A stretch of 35,564 nucleotides of DNA. Source: DATMNR01 sp963702765 (GTDB lineage: Bacteria; Chloroflexota; Ktedonobacteria; Ktedonobacterales; Ktedonobacteraceae). Below, piece after piece: positions 24,193 to 32,975 of the stretch; position 1 is the stretch's first letter, and each line of letters starts with the position of its first letter. A model generated the notes under the pieces. It did no database searches, was not told where the DNA came from, and saw only the letters and a program-made list of their open reading frames with translations. Location of the stretch: contig CAVPEB010000070.1 in assembly GCA_963702765.1 (NCBI GenBank), positions 1 through 35,564 on the forward strand, written 5' to 3'. Position numbers and translations under genes: made by a program.

Positions 24193-25910
24193 ATGAATGC
24201 GAACAACTTCTGGGGAAAGTTACGATCAACAGGGAATAACGTGGGGTTGATCGTACGTGTAGGACTTGCAACGCTATCTGTAATTGGTAGCTTAGCACTG
24301 ACCTGGACACTTCTTAGTTCACACCTGAGAGCGCATGCTGCTCCGAATGCAGTAACACCAACACAACCGTTACCAGCACGCTCTCACCAACCACAAGCCC
24401 TACCAGTATTGTTTCACCTACCACCACCAGCACACCCTCGCCAACACCAACGGGTACACCACTGCCGAACCCACCTCCAGGCCCAGTACATCCAACATGG
24501 TACTTTGCTGAAGGCAAGGTTGGCCAGGGTTTCACTGAATACTTGACCATCCAAAACACCGACCCAGTTAATACTTGCAACATCACGATCCAGTACTTGT
24601 TAAGCAGCAGTACGCTCAATCCTATTCCGCTTACTATTCAACCTGATACACGTTGGACTGAAGGTGTTAACAATGATCTTGGTGTCGCCGCAAATTCAAG
24701 TTCCTACCAGGGTGTCTCGACGATTGTGCAGGTTACCAATACTTCTAGCTGCAAAGGTGTAGTCGTTGAACGGCCAATGTACTTCAACAACTTCTTTGGC
24801 ATTAGCAGTGGCACGGACGCACTAGGAACGACCACGCTCGGCACCGATTACTACTTTGCCGATGTATCCACACTTGGTCAATACCATTCCTATATTACTA
24901 TCTTAAATCCGCCTGGTGGGCAAACTGCCGACATCACGGTCACGTACTACCTGGCAGGCTCAACACTTGGGAAGGATACGCTGGCAGTACCTTCAGGTAT
25001 CCGCGGCACAATCATTCCTAAGAACGTAAACAATCGCTCGGCTACCTGGGTACATTCTGATCAACCAGTTGTAGTGGAACGACCTACATACTTCAACAAC
25101 TTCTCCTATGGTAATGCTCAAAACATTTCTGGCGCCGCCACGGTTGTTGGAGCGCCTGCTCCGGCAAATGACTGGCGTTTTGCCGAGGGCTACATAGGAG
25201 GTCAATTTCAAGAGAATCTGCTACTTGCCAACTTTGGTCCTACTACAGCTAATGCCACAGTAATGTTAGAGTATGACAACGGCTCAACACTCACCAATAC
25301 CTATCCCGTGAGTGCCAATGACAGCATTACCCTGGATGTGAACTTTGCAACGAGCCATCCTGGAGGTGCAGGCATTTGCTCGCCCACGCCGTGCGACCTC
25401 TCACAAAGTGTCTCAGTGGAGATTACTACGAACACTGGAACGAACATTGTTGCTGAACGTGAAATGTTCTTTCACTTTAACCATTATGATCGCGCTCTCA
25501 ATCAGACAACGATTGCAATGGGCGGCACAGATGTGATCGGTCAATCGGGGTCGGCTACTGCAACGTCATACAGTTTTTCTGAAGGCTACACCTTCAAGGG
25601 CTATGATGAGTGGCTCACCGTACAGAACCCCACCAATAATCTTGAGACAGTGTGGGTGACATTGATCAACGCTAAAGGTACCGTATACTCGTTTCCGATT
25701 AAGGTACTGGCGCATAGTCGCTACACTGTGAATATCAACGAAATCGTTGTCTTACGGATGCTTCACCCTGGTGATGGAACGGCAGGCTACCAGGTATCGA
25801 TGACGGTACAGACGACGGATAGTAGTGTTTTCGTAGTGGAACGGCCAATGTACTGGAACGTCAATGGCACCCAGGGTGGTGATGATGTTCTCGGTTATAC
25901 TGGTGGCTAG
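24193..25910 (+). CDS. Secreted repeat protein with four FAEG/VERPMY repeats (frame disrupted)
   Basis: A predicted secreted or membrane-tethered protein of ~572 aa after one base is restored. An N-terminal signal or anchor (GLATLSVIGSLALTWTLL) precedes AHAAPNA. The frame then shifts near 24330-24354, and the other frame continues as a Ser/Thr/Pro linker (TSTLSPTTSPTSIVSPTTTS). Four ~105-120-residue beta-rich repeats follow. Each opens with a WYFAEG-like motif (WYFAEGKVG, YYFADVSTLG, WRFAEGYIGG, YSFSEGYTF) plus an L-T-I-x-N-P strand, and closes with VVERPMYFNN or a variant (VERPTYFNN, AEREMFFH, VERPMYWN). No catalytic motif, sortase signal or C-terminal helix is present. An adhesion or surface-coat role is only a guess. 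The strong repeat pattern across the shift points to an indel, not two genes. Confidence 0.8.
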
Positions 25911-25956
25911 GTTCACGATCAGATCTCACATTCATCCTTATGTTTGGATTTCTCTG

Positions 25957-25996
25957 AAGAAGAGCGCTGGTGGTTTTCATCGCTAGCGCTCTTCTT
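25957..25996. terminator. Hairpin downstream of the secreted repeat protein
   Basis: Perfect 12-bp arms AAGAAGAGCGCT (25957-25968) and AGCGCTCTTCTT (25985-25996) with a 16-nt loop, 47 nt after the stop. There is no clear U-tract, so it may be a stabilising hairpin or a Rho-assisted end. Confidence 0.5.
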
Positions 25997-26049
25997 GAAT
26001 TGGGATATTGGTAATGTGCTATAGTTAGCATATGCCCGTGTCCGGGGGA

Positions 26050-26084
26050 AATACGACGGGTATTTAAGTAGATCCCGTCGTATT
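26050..26084 (+). promoter_or_regulatory. Stable hairpin in the HAD-gene leader
   Basis: Perfect 11-bp arms AATACGACGGG (26050-26060) and CCCGTCGTATT (26074-26084) with a 13-nt loop, ending 31 nt before the HAD ATG and without a U-tract. A possible -10 (TATAGT) lies about 25 nt upstream, so the hairpin would sit in the 5' leader. I do not recognise a known riboswitch here. Confidence 0.5.
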
Positions 26085-26115
26085 AATCTGCTTCAAAGGA
26101 TAAGATGCCAGACAT

Positions 26116-27003
26116 ATGGATACTCCAGCGATAATAAAAATGATAGTCATTGATATTGATGGTACGTTACTTTCACCCGAAGGAAATATCACTCCTTGCT
26201 CGTTAACAGCCGTTCAGGCAGCCAAGCAAGGGGGGATAGCAATCACGCTTGCGACAGCGCGCCGCTATAGTAATACTGCACCCATTGCAGATGAACTGGG
26301 TCTGAATACTCCACTTATTCTGTACGATGGGGCGATCATTATACAACACCCGCAGAAAGCAATTTTGCACGATCACCTTCTCTCTGCACATGTGGGACAA
26401 CAGGCAGTAGATGTGTTGATTCGCCACAACATTCAGCCAGTCGTACACCCATTTAAGGGTACTGAAGAGGAAATTTGGTCAGGGCCATCTGCTTTTGATA
26501 ATCCTTGGGTAGATACGTACTTTGCCAGTTCCCGAGTGCAAGTACACCGCATGCCATTCGAGACGCTCTGTGCAGGTCATCCTGATCCTATCAGGGTAGT
26601 GGCATTTGCTTCAGAAGAGGTCATTCACGCATTATTGCCAGAAGTCACCGCACTTGAATGCAGTTGGACAATTACGAGGCGAGGCAATTATGGCAGTTCC
26701 GAATTGGCAATCATGAACCCATCGTGTTCCAAGGCAAGCGGCGTCATTGAACTTGCCAGATATCTCAACATTCCATTGGAGCAAATCATGGCCATTGGAG
26801 ACAATAACAATGATATCGAGATGCTACGAACTGTTGGTTGGGGAGTCGCGATGGGACAGGCTTCCGAGGCAGTAAAAGCCGCTGCGCGAGCCGTCACAGC
26901 CAGTAATCAAGAAGATGGAGTAGCGCAAGCAATCAAAGACTATGCGTTACGCAATACTGCTACAGCCGACTCGAACTCTCTCAAACGCCTGACCTGCCTG
27001 TGA
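26116..27003 (+). CDS. HAD-superfamily (Cof/IIB) phosphatase
   Basis: A 295-aa Cof-type HAD hydrolase. Motif I is DIDGTLL (nucleophile Asp and acid/base Asp), motif II lies in ITLATARR, motif III Lys is in SKASGVIELARYL, and motif IV is GDNNNDIEML. The IIB cap lies between motifs II and III, and length is normal. Substrates are usually sugar phosphates, nucleotides or flavin phosphates and cannot be read here. The last 64 bp overlap the end of the convergent dual-specificity phosphatase gene. A hairpin occupies the leader. Confidence 0.92.
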   Translation: MDTPAIIKMIVIDIDGTLLSPEGNITPCSLTAVQAAKQGGIAITLATARRYSNTAPIADELGLNTPLILYDGAIIIQHPQKAILHDHLLSAHVGQQAVDVLIRHNIQPVVHPFKGTEEEIWSGPSAFDNPWVDTYFASSRVQVHRMPFETLCAGHPDPIRVVAFASEEVIHALLPEVTALECSWTITRRGNYGSSELAIMNPSCSKASGVIELARYLNIPLEQIMAIGDNNNDIEMLRTVGWGVAMGQASEAVKAAARAVTASNQEDGVAQAIKDYALRNTATADSNSLKRLTCL

Positions 27004-27608
27004 TTAGGAGCGGCCTGCCAGCGTTTCTGTTGCACCAACTGCAAAGCTTCCTGTGCGTGCATTCCATTGTATACAAGCACCGCACAGGTAAGAAGGGCAC
27101 TACGACCAACGCCATGTTCGCAGTGGATCAATACCCGTCCCCCTTGCTCCATCCGCGCCTTAACCCACTGCGATCCCTCTAGCATCTGCTCAATTGTGAG
27201 CGGTCGGGTATCGGGAGTAGGCAGGTGCAATAGTTCAATATGCTCTTTAGCCAATGCCTCAGCATCATCGCAATATTCCGAACGGGTATCCACGACATGC
27301 GTTACACCTGATGCGGCCAATGCTTTGATATCCTCTGGATGAACTCGTCCTCCTACAGCAAGGTGGGTAGTTATCCAGCTCATATTCAGCTTGTCAGGCA
27401 AGGGAATATGCAACGCTTGCGCGATATGTTCTGCTTTTGAATCCTCTGGGAAAAGAAACGCAGCAACACGTGTCCAACCGCGATAGGATAGACGCACAAT
27501 ACCTGTAGAAAACCAGTGAACCCCTGAAAAACTTACACGAGGGCGTTCTATGGGTATCGTTTCTGGGGTATCTGCAGGAGGAGGAGTGACTTCAGGGTTA
27601 GTAGACAT
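26940..27608 (-). CDS. Dual-specificity protein phosphatase
   Basis: A 222-aa phosphatase with the CX5R loop LIHCEHGVGRSALLTC (catalytic Cys and Arg at about residues 166-172) and the conserved general-acid Asp region TPDTRPL ahead of it. MSWITTHLAVGGRV opens the catalytic fold near residue 77. The first ~75 residues are unrecognised and hydrophobic in part (HWFSTGIVRLSYRGWTRVAAFLF), possibly a membrane association. It is last in the run rpmE, glycosyltransferase, DUF1385, phosphatase (gap to DUF1385 15 nt). SD AAAGGAT precedes the ATG. The protein kinase gene in this window makes protein substrates plausible, but this is inference. Confidence 0.87.
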   Translation of the reverse strand: MSTNPEVTPPPADTPETIPIERPRVSFSGVHWFSTGIVRLSYRGWTRVAAFLFPEDSKAEHIAQALHIPLPDKLNMSWITTHLAVGGRVHPEDIKALAASGVTHVVDTRSEYCDDAEALAKEHIELLHLPTPDTRPLTIEQMLEGSQWVKARMEQGGRVLIHCEHGVGRSALLTCAVLVYNGMHAQEALQLVQQKRWQAAPNHRQVRRLREFESAVAVLRNA

Positions 27609-27623
27609 ACAAATAATATCCTT

Positions 27624-28661
27624 TTATCTCGATATGGCTAAGGGTGGTAGTTCCACACCTGCAGACCCATGATCTTGTCTCATATTCTGACTATCACGGT
27701 TCATAACACGATGTAAGGCAGCGATTGCACACTCAATCATACTATCATCAGGCTCTCGCGTGGTCAACCCTTGCAATGCAAGACCTGGTGCGAGTAGCCA
27801 GCGCACGATACGATAACGATAATTCGCAGCTCCCAGGCGCATTAACTCATAGGCTATGCCGGCTACCACAGGCACCAACAACACCCGTGAGAGGATTTTG
27901 ATCAAAAGCGAGGGTGAGCCAACAAAAGCAAACACCACGATGGAAACGACAACGACAAGCAAAAGAAAGCCCGTACCACAGCGTGTATGAACACGCGAAG
28001 CCGCGCGCACATGTGGGATATCGAGAGGTTCACCATGCTCCATAGCGTTAATAGCTTTATGCTCTGCGCCATGATACCCAAAGATGCGTTGGATATCAGG
28101 AATGCGACCAATCAGGTACAGATATCCAATCAGGAGACCCAGTCGAATCAGCCCTTCTACTGTCAAGTTTAGCCAGCCCCCACCAGTTTGATTACTCACA
28201 AAGCCTGCTATTAACAATGGGACCAGGAAGAAGACCGCAACAGCAAAACCTAACGGGATGAGCAAAGTGAAAAACAACGCTACGCCACCTATCTGTTGTG
28301 GTGGGGTTTCAGCAATTTCAGGCATGACATCAGGGGATTTGTGAAAAACGGCCGCATCAGATTGGTGCGTTGTATGATCGGTGTCTTCTTCAGTAGATGC
28401 AACTGGATCAAATGCGCCAGTTGCTATGTTTGCAGAGAGAGTCATGAGTCGCGTGCCTAGTATCAGCATTTCCCACAATAAAAGCATCCCTCTTATGAAC
28501 GGGAGTCGAAAGAGTCGATTTTGATACAGGCGCGGATTTAGTGCTTCCTCATACAGATAGATGCTTCCATCTGGTTTTCGAATCCCCATAGCGGCCGATC
28601 TGCGCCCTCGCATCATCACTCCTTCCATAACCGCTTGCCCGCCATAATAAAAGGTTGCCAT
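27624..28661 (-). CDS. DUF1385 (YqhQ-like) membrane protein
   Basis: A 345-aa member of DUF1385. The N-terminus YYGGQAVMEGVMMRGRRSAA and the central GYHGAEHKAINAMEHGE with its His cluster are the family signatures. About four to five membrane helices alternate with them, and VHTRCGTGFLLLVVVVSIVV follows. Function is unknown; the His/Glu-rich motif suggests metal binding. Family genes often lie next to rpmE and the prfA/prmC genes in Gram-positive-type genomes, and rpmE is two genes upstream here. The start has GGGAAG upstream. The gap to the preceding glycosyltransferase gene is 16 nt, so the two are co-transcribed. Confidence 0.9.
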   Translation of the reverse strand: MATFYYGGQAVMEGVMMRGRRSAAMGIRKPDGSIYLYEEALNPRLYQNRLFRLPFIRGMLLLWEMLILGTRLMTLSANIATGAFDPVASTEEDTDHTTHQSDAAVFHKSPDVMPEIAETPPQQIGGVALFFTLLIPLGFAVAVFFLVPLLIAGFVSNQTGGGWLNLTVEGLIRLGLLIGYLYLIGRIPDIQRIFGYHGAEHKAINAMEHGEPLDIPHVRAASRVHTRCGTGFLLLVVVVSIVVFAFVGSPSLLIKILSRVLLVPVVAGIAYELMRLGAANYRYRIVRWLLAPGLALQGLTTREPDDSMIECAIAALHRVMNRDSQNMRQDHGSAGVELPPLAISR

Positions 28662-28677
28662 CTGCTTATCTTCCCTT

Positions 28678-30153
28678 TCAGTTGACCTTTGGTGTATCGA
28701 GGTTTGGATCTTGCTCTTGCATTATCAAGGGTTGAGAGCGTAATTGTGAGAGATCATGCACTGGTCGCTGCAAAAAAGCTAATCGTCGTAATCTGCGCCG
28801 AAAGGTGCGCATTGCGACGCGGGAGCGTGAAGCTGGCACACCAGGCTGTATTGTTCTTGAAGGTATACTCGAACGACGCTGCCGCGAGTTTATTCTACCT
28901 GCTCCTTTTCCTTCTCCATTCTTCCAAACACCGGGTGTTTCTGCAGCAGGAAGAAAGTCCAGAATACAGTTCGCAATGTCGAAGGATGCGCCAGGGCGGC
29001 TAATTCGTTTCGCGTTTTCCAGCTCTTGACGTAACAATTCTGAACCTGGCATCAACAGGCGGCGGAGTATATTAATCAGCTCAACGGAGTCATATGCCAA
29101 CATGCCAACCTGGTTTTCCTCGACATAGGTTACATTTCCTTCTTCTTGTCCAGGAACGTAACCACTCAGAATAATCGGCAGATTGCATGCCAGCGCCTCA
29201 CATATTGTCCCTGGACCTGCCTTTGTTACGATCACATCCGAAGCATGCATCATTTCTTGCATATTTTGCACGAAGCCAAAAACCCTGGCCGGAACATGTA
29301 AACTCGAACGTAAACGTTGGAGTTCTACGTACAATCGCTTATTGCGGCCGGCAATAACGAGCAACTGCACTTGTAAACGTGCCTGGGAAATAGCTTGAAC
29401 AGCTGCACGCAATCCCATCGCGCCTTCACCGCCACCAACCAGCAAAACGACAGGCAGATCGGGTTTTAAACCTAATTTGCGTTGCAATTCTTGCTTGCTC
29501 TCAAATGATAGAGTGAACTTTGGATCAATTGGCATACCTAAGAGGTGAACTCGATGCGGGTCCATCCCCTGCTTCAATGCAAGTTCCCTGATATATGTTG
29601 TTGGCACAATACAAGCATCTGCTCCCGGAGCAAACCAGGCGTGATGAGCAGTAACGAGGTCGGTAACTACTGTGACGAAGGGAATATGCAGGCCTAAATC
29701 TTGCAGTATACGAATCGTAACGTGATTGAGTAAGGGATGAACGGAGACAATGACATCGGGTTTTACACTCTTTATTAAGCGCAACAGCCCGTTATATATG
29801 AGAGGCGTTGAAACCGACTTCATGGCTGAAAATCTTTGGGCCTGATTACTAAACTGAAAAATACGCCCATACAGTTTTGGCCTGTAGCGTATTGCAGGCC
29901 CATAAAGCTTTACAGCTTCACGCAAAGGGAAACGGCTATACTCTTCAAACACATCGACAATCTCAATACGACAGCCCGTTTGAGCGGAAATGCTCTCTGG
30001 CTCTTCTTCGCTCGCCTGCTCCTGTACCAACTTCTCTTCTTGCCTTTTTTGGACAAGAAAAGTTATAGCATTCCGAATAGCATTCGCGGCGCTACGATGC
30101 CCTGCTCCTGTATCAGCAATTAGGAAAAGTATGGTTCTTTGAGGCCCTATCAA
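28678..30153 (-). CDS. MGDG synthase/GT28-family glycosyltransferase
   Basis: A 491-aa GT-B fold enzyme of the MGDG synthase/UgtP/MurG type, which transfers a sugar from a UDP-sugar to diacylglycerol or another lipid at the cytoplasmic face of the membrane. The N-terminal domain opens with ILFLIADTGAGHRSAANAI (Gly-His site) and has VSVHPLLNHV and VTVVTDLVTAHHAWF. The C-terminal domain has VLLVGGGEGAMG and the donor site VTKAGPGTICEALACNLPIIL. After residue ~400 comes a ~90-residue basic, Arg-rich tail (RRRLRRLAFLQRP) absent from typical members; it may bind membrane lipid. The start is TTG with GAGGG upstream. Confidence 0.88.
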   Translation of the reverse strand: MIGPQRTILFLIADTGAGHRSAANAIRNAITFLVQKRQEEKLVQEQASEEEPESISAQTGCRIEIVDVFEEYSRFPLREAVKLYGPAIRYRPKLYGRIFQFSNQAQRFSAMKSVSTPLIYNGLLRLIKSVKPDVIVSVHPLLNHVTIRILQDLGLHIPFVTVVTDLVTAHHAWFAPGADACIVPTTYIRELALKQGMDPHRVHLLGMPIDPKFTLSFESKQELQRKLGLKPDLPVVLLVGGGEGAMGLRAAVQAISQARLQVQLLVIAGRNKRLYVELQRLRSSLHVPARVFGFVQNMQEMMHASDVIVTKAGPGTICEALACNLPIILSGYVPGQEEGNVTYVEENQVGMLAYDSVELINILRRLLMPGSELLRQELENAKRISRPGASFDIANCILDFLPAAETPGVWKNGEGKGAGRINSRQRRSSIPSRTIQPGVPASRSRVAMRTFRRRLRRLAFLQRPVHDLSQLRSQPLIMQEQDPNLDTPKVN

Positions 30154-30203
30154 GGGGTTTTTCCCTCTTACTTCCTAAAAAATTAGAAAAGCACAAATAA
30201 ACA

Positions 30204-30236
30204 GGGATAAAGGCTGTATTTCAGATCCTTTATCCC
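30204..30236 (-). terminator. rpmE terminator or attenuator
   Basis: A perfect 10-bp stem (GGGATAAAGG at 30204-30213, CCTTTATCCC at 30227-30236). On the minus strand it is followed by TGTTTATTTGTG. It lies 22 nt after the rpmE stop and before the glycosyltransferase gene, so it should cut or attenuate read-through. Confidence 0.75.
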
Positions 30237-30258
30237 CGTGACCTCATTCCTGAGTAGA

Positions 30259-30468
30259 TTACTCTTCTTCCTGCAAATTGAATCTTCTGCGGAAGCGCTC
30301 TACACGTCCTGCAGTGTCAAGAATTCTCTGTTGTCCAGTAAAGAATGGGTGACAATTCGAACAGACATCAATCTTCAATAGAGGTTTGATGCTGAGTGTT
30401 TGAAAGCTATTTCCACAAGCACAGCTTACTGTGGCATCAATGTAATTTGGATGTATTCCCTTTTTCAT
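30259..30468 (-). CDS. rpmE: 50S ribosomal protein L31
   Basis: A 69-aa zinc-binding (C+) form of L31, a large-subunit protein at the subunit bridge. MKKGIHPNY opens the protein, and the zinc ligands are in CACGN (Cys16, Cys18) and CSNCHPFFTG (Cys36, Cys39). VERFRRRF lies near the C-terminus. SD GGGAG lies 5 nt before the ATG, and a consensus-like promoter lies ~103 nt upstream. The zinc-binding form may be replaced by a zinc-free paralogue under zinc limitation in some bacteria; none is seen here. Confidence 0.97.
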   Translation of the reverse strand: MKKGIHPNYIDATVSCACGNSFQTLSIKPLLKIDVCSNCHPFFTGQQRILDTAGRVERFRRRFNLQEEE

Positions 30469-30570
30469 AAAAACTCCCGGGTTTAATTCTTATTTACCGC
30501 TGCTCAATAGCTACGAAACATATCAGCTACAGAGCATGCTTGTATTTCAACAGTTATGGTTGCGGAGATG

Positions 30571-30599
30571 ATTGTACACGGATGCATCTCTTCCGTCAA
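30571..30599 (-). promoter_or_regulatory. rpmE promoter
   Basis: Minus-strand TTGACG (30594-30599), a 17-bp spacer and TACAAT (30571-30576). The predicted leader is about 95 nt. Confidence 0.75.
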
Positions 30600-30710
30600 G
30601 ATAGTAGACCGTACCGCCCTGCTAACTATCTACTGCAGATTTTTCATATTCTACCACATTAGAACACTTTTTGGGACATTTTTATGCCCGAATTCTCTTT
30701 TAGTTATCAA

Positions 30711-31538
30711 TTATGTCCGCTTCTGTAAAGCCTCAACCCAATCTGCCGCCCTACCAGTCACTGACCAGTGAGAGCTGTTACCAATACCCCTGTTGAACGT
30801 CGTTTCATAACCGAGCATTATGACATGTTCTTTCCTATATCTGAAAGTGAACGCTTCACACTCCAAATTTCCTATGTAAAAGGAGGCACGCTGCTTGATG
30901 GAATTCAGGTCTTTAAGCGAGGCGTTTACAAATACACGTTTCTCACCACGGTTTTCTACGCACACGAATGCATCTTCAAATAAATACATGCGTCCCCTCG
31001 CCACTAACTCACCCTTTGAGTTCAACAGTGTCATCAAAGTGAAGCGCAGAGGCTGGCGCACAGGCACGTGTTCGGCTAGCGCCTGCTCACATTGAACGCG
31101 TTGCTCGGGCATCAAACCCTCAAGAAACAAACGTACATAGCGTCTTTCACCAAAGAGAAATCCCACGCCCTCCTTACCTTTGCTTGCGCGCAGGTAAGCT
31201 TCTCCTTCGTCAACGGCAAAAAGAGCCTCTGACCAGGCCATCTCTTGCTCATCCGTACCTGGGAACCGCACGCGTATCTTATCAGGTTCAATCCATATTC
31301 CTGAATGAGAATAGCCATACTGCAGGACGAGTACCAGTAGCAGAACAGCCACGGCACACATCGCAATAATGTAAGCTGGTAAGAGCAAACCATCCAGACT
31401 GCTCGAAAGCAGGCGAAAACCTATGAGCAAAGCCATTGCACCTGCAATCACACTCACAACAGCAGAAAGGATGGTTAGTATCATGAGATGTCGAGTATGG
31501 GCAGAAAAACGAAATCGAATAGTCTGTTCAACGTTCAT
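30711..31538 (-). CDS. Membrane protein with PH-like domains, unknown function
   Basis: A 275-aa protein. Two N-terminal membrane helices (about residues 18-42 and 51-72) are followed by ~200 soluble residues rich in strands. Segments such as GIWIEPDKIRVRFPG, MYLFEDAFVCVEN and FYIGNLECEAFTFRYR recall the bacterial PH/YcxB-like folds that follow a helix pair. I cannot assign a named family with certainty. The ATG overlaps the stop of a 3-codon upstream frame that carries the good SD (see 31535-31546). Transcribed away from purB. Confidence 0.65.
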   Translation of the reverse strand: MNVEQTIRFRFSAHTRHLMILTILSAVVSVIAGAMALLIGFRLLSSSLDGLLLPAYIIAMCAVAVLLLVLVLQYGYSHSGIWIEPDKIRVRFPGTDEQEMAWSEALFAVDEGEAYLRASKGKEGVGFLFGERRYVRLFLEGLMPEQRVQCEQALAEHVPVRQPLRFTLMTLLNSKGELVARGRMYLFEDAFVCVENRGEKRVFVNASLKDLNSIKQRASFYIGNLECEAFTFRYRKEHVIMLGYETTFNRGIGNSSHWSVTGRAADWVEALQKRT

Positions 31539-31546
31539 AGGTTCAT
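31535..31546 (-). promoter_or_regulatory. Three-codon upstream frame overlapping the downstream start
   Basis: Minus strand ATG-AAC-CTA-TGA, whose TGA overlaps the ATG of the membrane-protein gene (ATGA). AGGAG (31552-31556) is 5 nt from this upstream ATG but 13 nt from the gene start, so ribosomes may load here and restart. The sequence is plain; the function is inferred. Confidence 0.4.
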
Positions 31547-31664
31547 TGGCGCTCCTGACATCCCTATCATTGTTCTAGCCCATACATGCATATGTGTGTG
31601 ATACACTACGGTTGCAAATTATCTTTCCGCTGAAGTGTAACACATTGAGGAATTATTTTATAGC

Positions 31665-32975
31665 ATGATTGAACGATATTCACTGCCTGAGATGGCTAGC
31701 ATATGGTCAGCTACTCACAAAACTGATCTCTGGCTTAAGGTCGAATTGCTCGTCTGCGAAGGATGGGCGAGCGAAGGTGTCATTCCTAAAGAGAGTATCG
31801 AAAAGATCCGTGCAGCTCGCTATAATGCGCAGCGCATGCACGAAATCGAGCAGGAAACCCATCACGATATTATTTCTTTTCTACGTTCTATTCAGGAACA
31901 GCTTGGCCCGGAAGGACGCTTCATTCACCTGGGATTGACCTCTTCTGATGTGCTTGACACCGGGCTTGCGATGCAAATCAAAGAAGCGGGAGCGCTCCTG
32001 GTCAAATCGCTCTCCGAACTTTTAGAAACCGTCGCCCAGGCTGCACTACGTTATAAATATACCCTGATGGTTGGTCGTACTCACGGCATTCATGCCGAGC
32101 CGATCACCTTTGGATTGAAGTTAGCGTTATGGGTAGACGAACTGCGTCGCGCACAACAACATCTTGCTGCAGCGCTTGATGAGGTGACTGCGGGCAAAAT
32201 CTCGGGTGCTGTTGGTACGCATGCCACGATTCCACCACAGATTGAAGAATTTGTTTGCGAGCAGTTAGGTGTAAGTGTTGCTCCTACATCCAGTCAGATA
32301 GTGTCTCGCGATCGTCATGCATACTTTATTACGACATTGGCGCTCATTGGTAGCTCACTGGAGAAAATGGCCCAGGAGATTCGTCACTTGCAACGGACAG
32401 AAGTGAGCGAGGCATTTGAGCCTTTCAGCTCTGGCCAGCAGGGTTTATCAGCTATGCCACATAAACGCAACCCTGAACTGTGCGAACGAGTCTGTGGATT
32501 AGCGCGTGTCTTACGCGGCTTTTCCGTAACATCAATGGAAAATGTAGCTCTCTGGCACGAACGCGATATCAGCCATTCCTCAGCAGAAAGAATTATTATT
32601 CCTGATGCCTGTACATTACTCCATTATATGCTGCATATTTTTAACAAAGTGATGACTGGCCTTGAGGTCGATGAGGAACGTATGCTCACCAATTTGAATA
32701 TGACAGGAGGACTTATTTTTTCACAGCGCATCTTGATTGCACTCATCGAAAAAGGAGTTGGAAGACAGGAGGCCTATCAGATGGTACAACGTAACGCCAA
32801 GAAAATCTGGAGTATGTCGAGTATAGGGAATATAGAAGGGCAGGCATTGATTCAGGCCCTCGGCAAAGATGAGGATGTGGCGCGCTACCTCTCTTACGAC
32901 GAGCTTCTCGAATTGACTGATACCGAGTACTACGTCACATATATTAACACTACCTTTGCCAGGCTGAAACTATGA
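31665..32975 (+). CDS. purB: Adenylosuccinate lyase
   Basis: A 436-aa enzyme of purine synthesis. It cleaves SAICAR to AICAR and adenylosuccinate to AMP, each time releasing fumarate, and works as a cytoplasmic homotetramer. Signatures: GLTSSDVLDTGLAMQ, GRTHGIHAEPITFG (catalytic His), SGAVGTHATIPP and the fumarase/lyase signature SAMPHKRNPELCERV on the catalytic Ser loop. Length is that of the Gram-positive-type PurB. The stop overlaps the next gene's start by 4 nt (ATGA), which suggests translational coupling. No other pur genes are in the window. Confidence 0.95.
   Translation: MIERYSLPEMASIWSATHKTDLWLKVELLVCEGWASEGVIPKESIEKIRAARYNAQRMHEIEQETHHDIISFLRSIQEQLGPEGRFIHLGLTSSDVLDTGLAMQIKEAGALLVKSLSELLETVAQAALRYKYTLMVGRTHGIHAEPITFGLKLALWVDELRRAQQHLAAALDEVTAGKISGAVGTHATIPPQIEEFVCEQLGVSVAPTSSQIVSRDRHAYFITTLALIGSSLEKMAQEIRHLQRTEVSEAFEPFSSGQQGLSAMPHKRNPELCERVCGLARVLRGFSVTSMENVALWHERDISHSSAERIIIPDACTLLHYMLHIFNKVMTGLEVDEERMLTNLNMTGGLIFSQRILIALIEKGVGRQEAYQMVQRNAKKIWSMSSIGNIEGQALIQALGKDEDVARYLSYDELLELTDTEYYVTYINTTFARLKL

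Noticed and set aside
24314..24619. Minus-strand Gly/Val-rich frame
   Set aside because: It is the antisense of the Thr/Ser/Pro linker of the secreted repeat protein.
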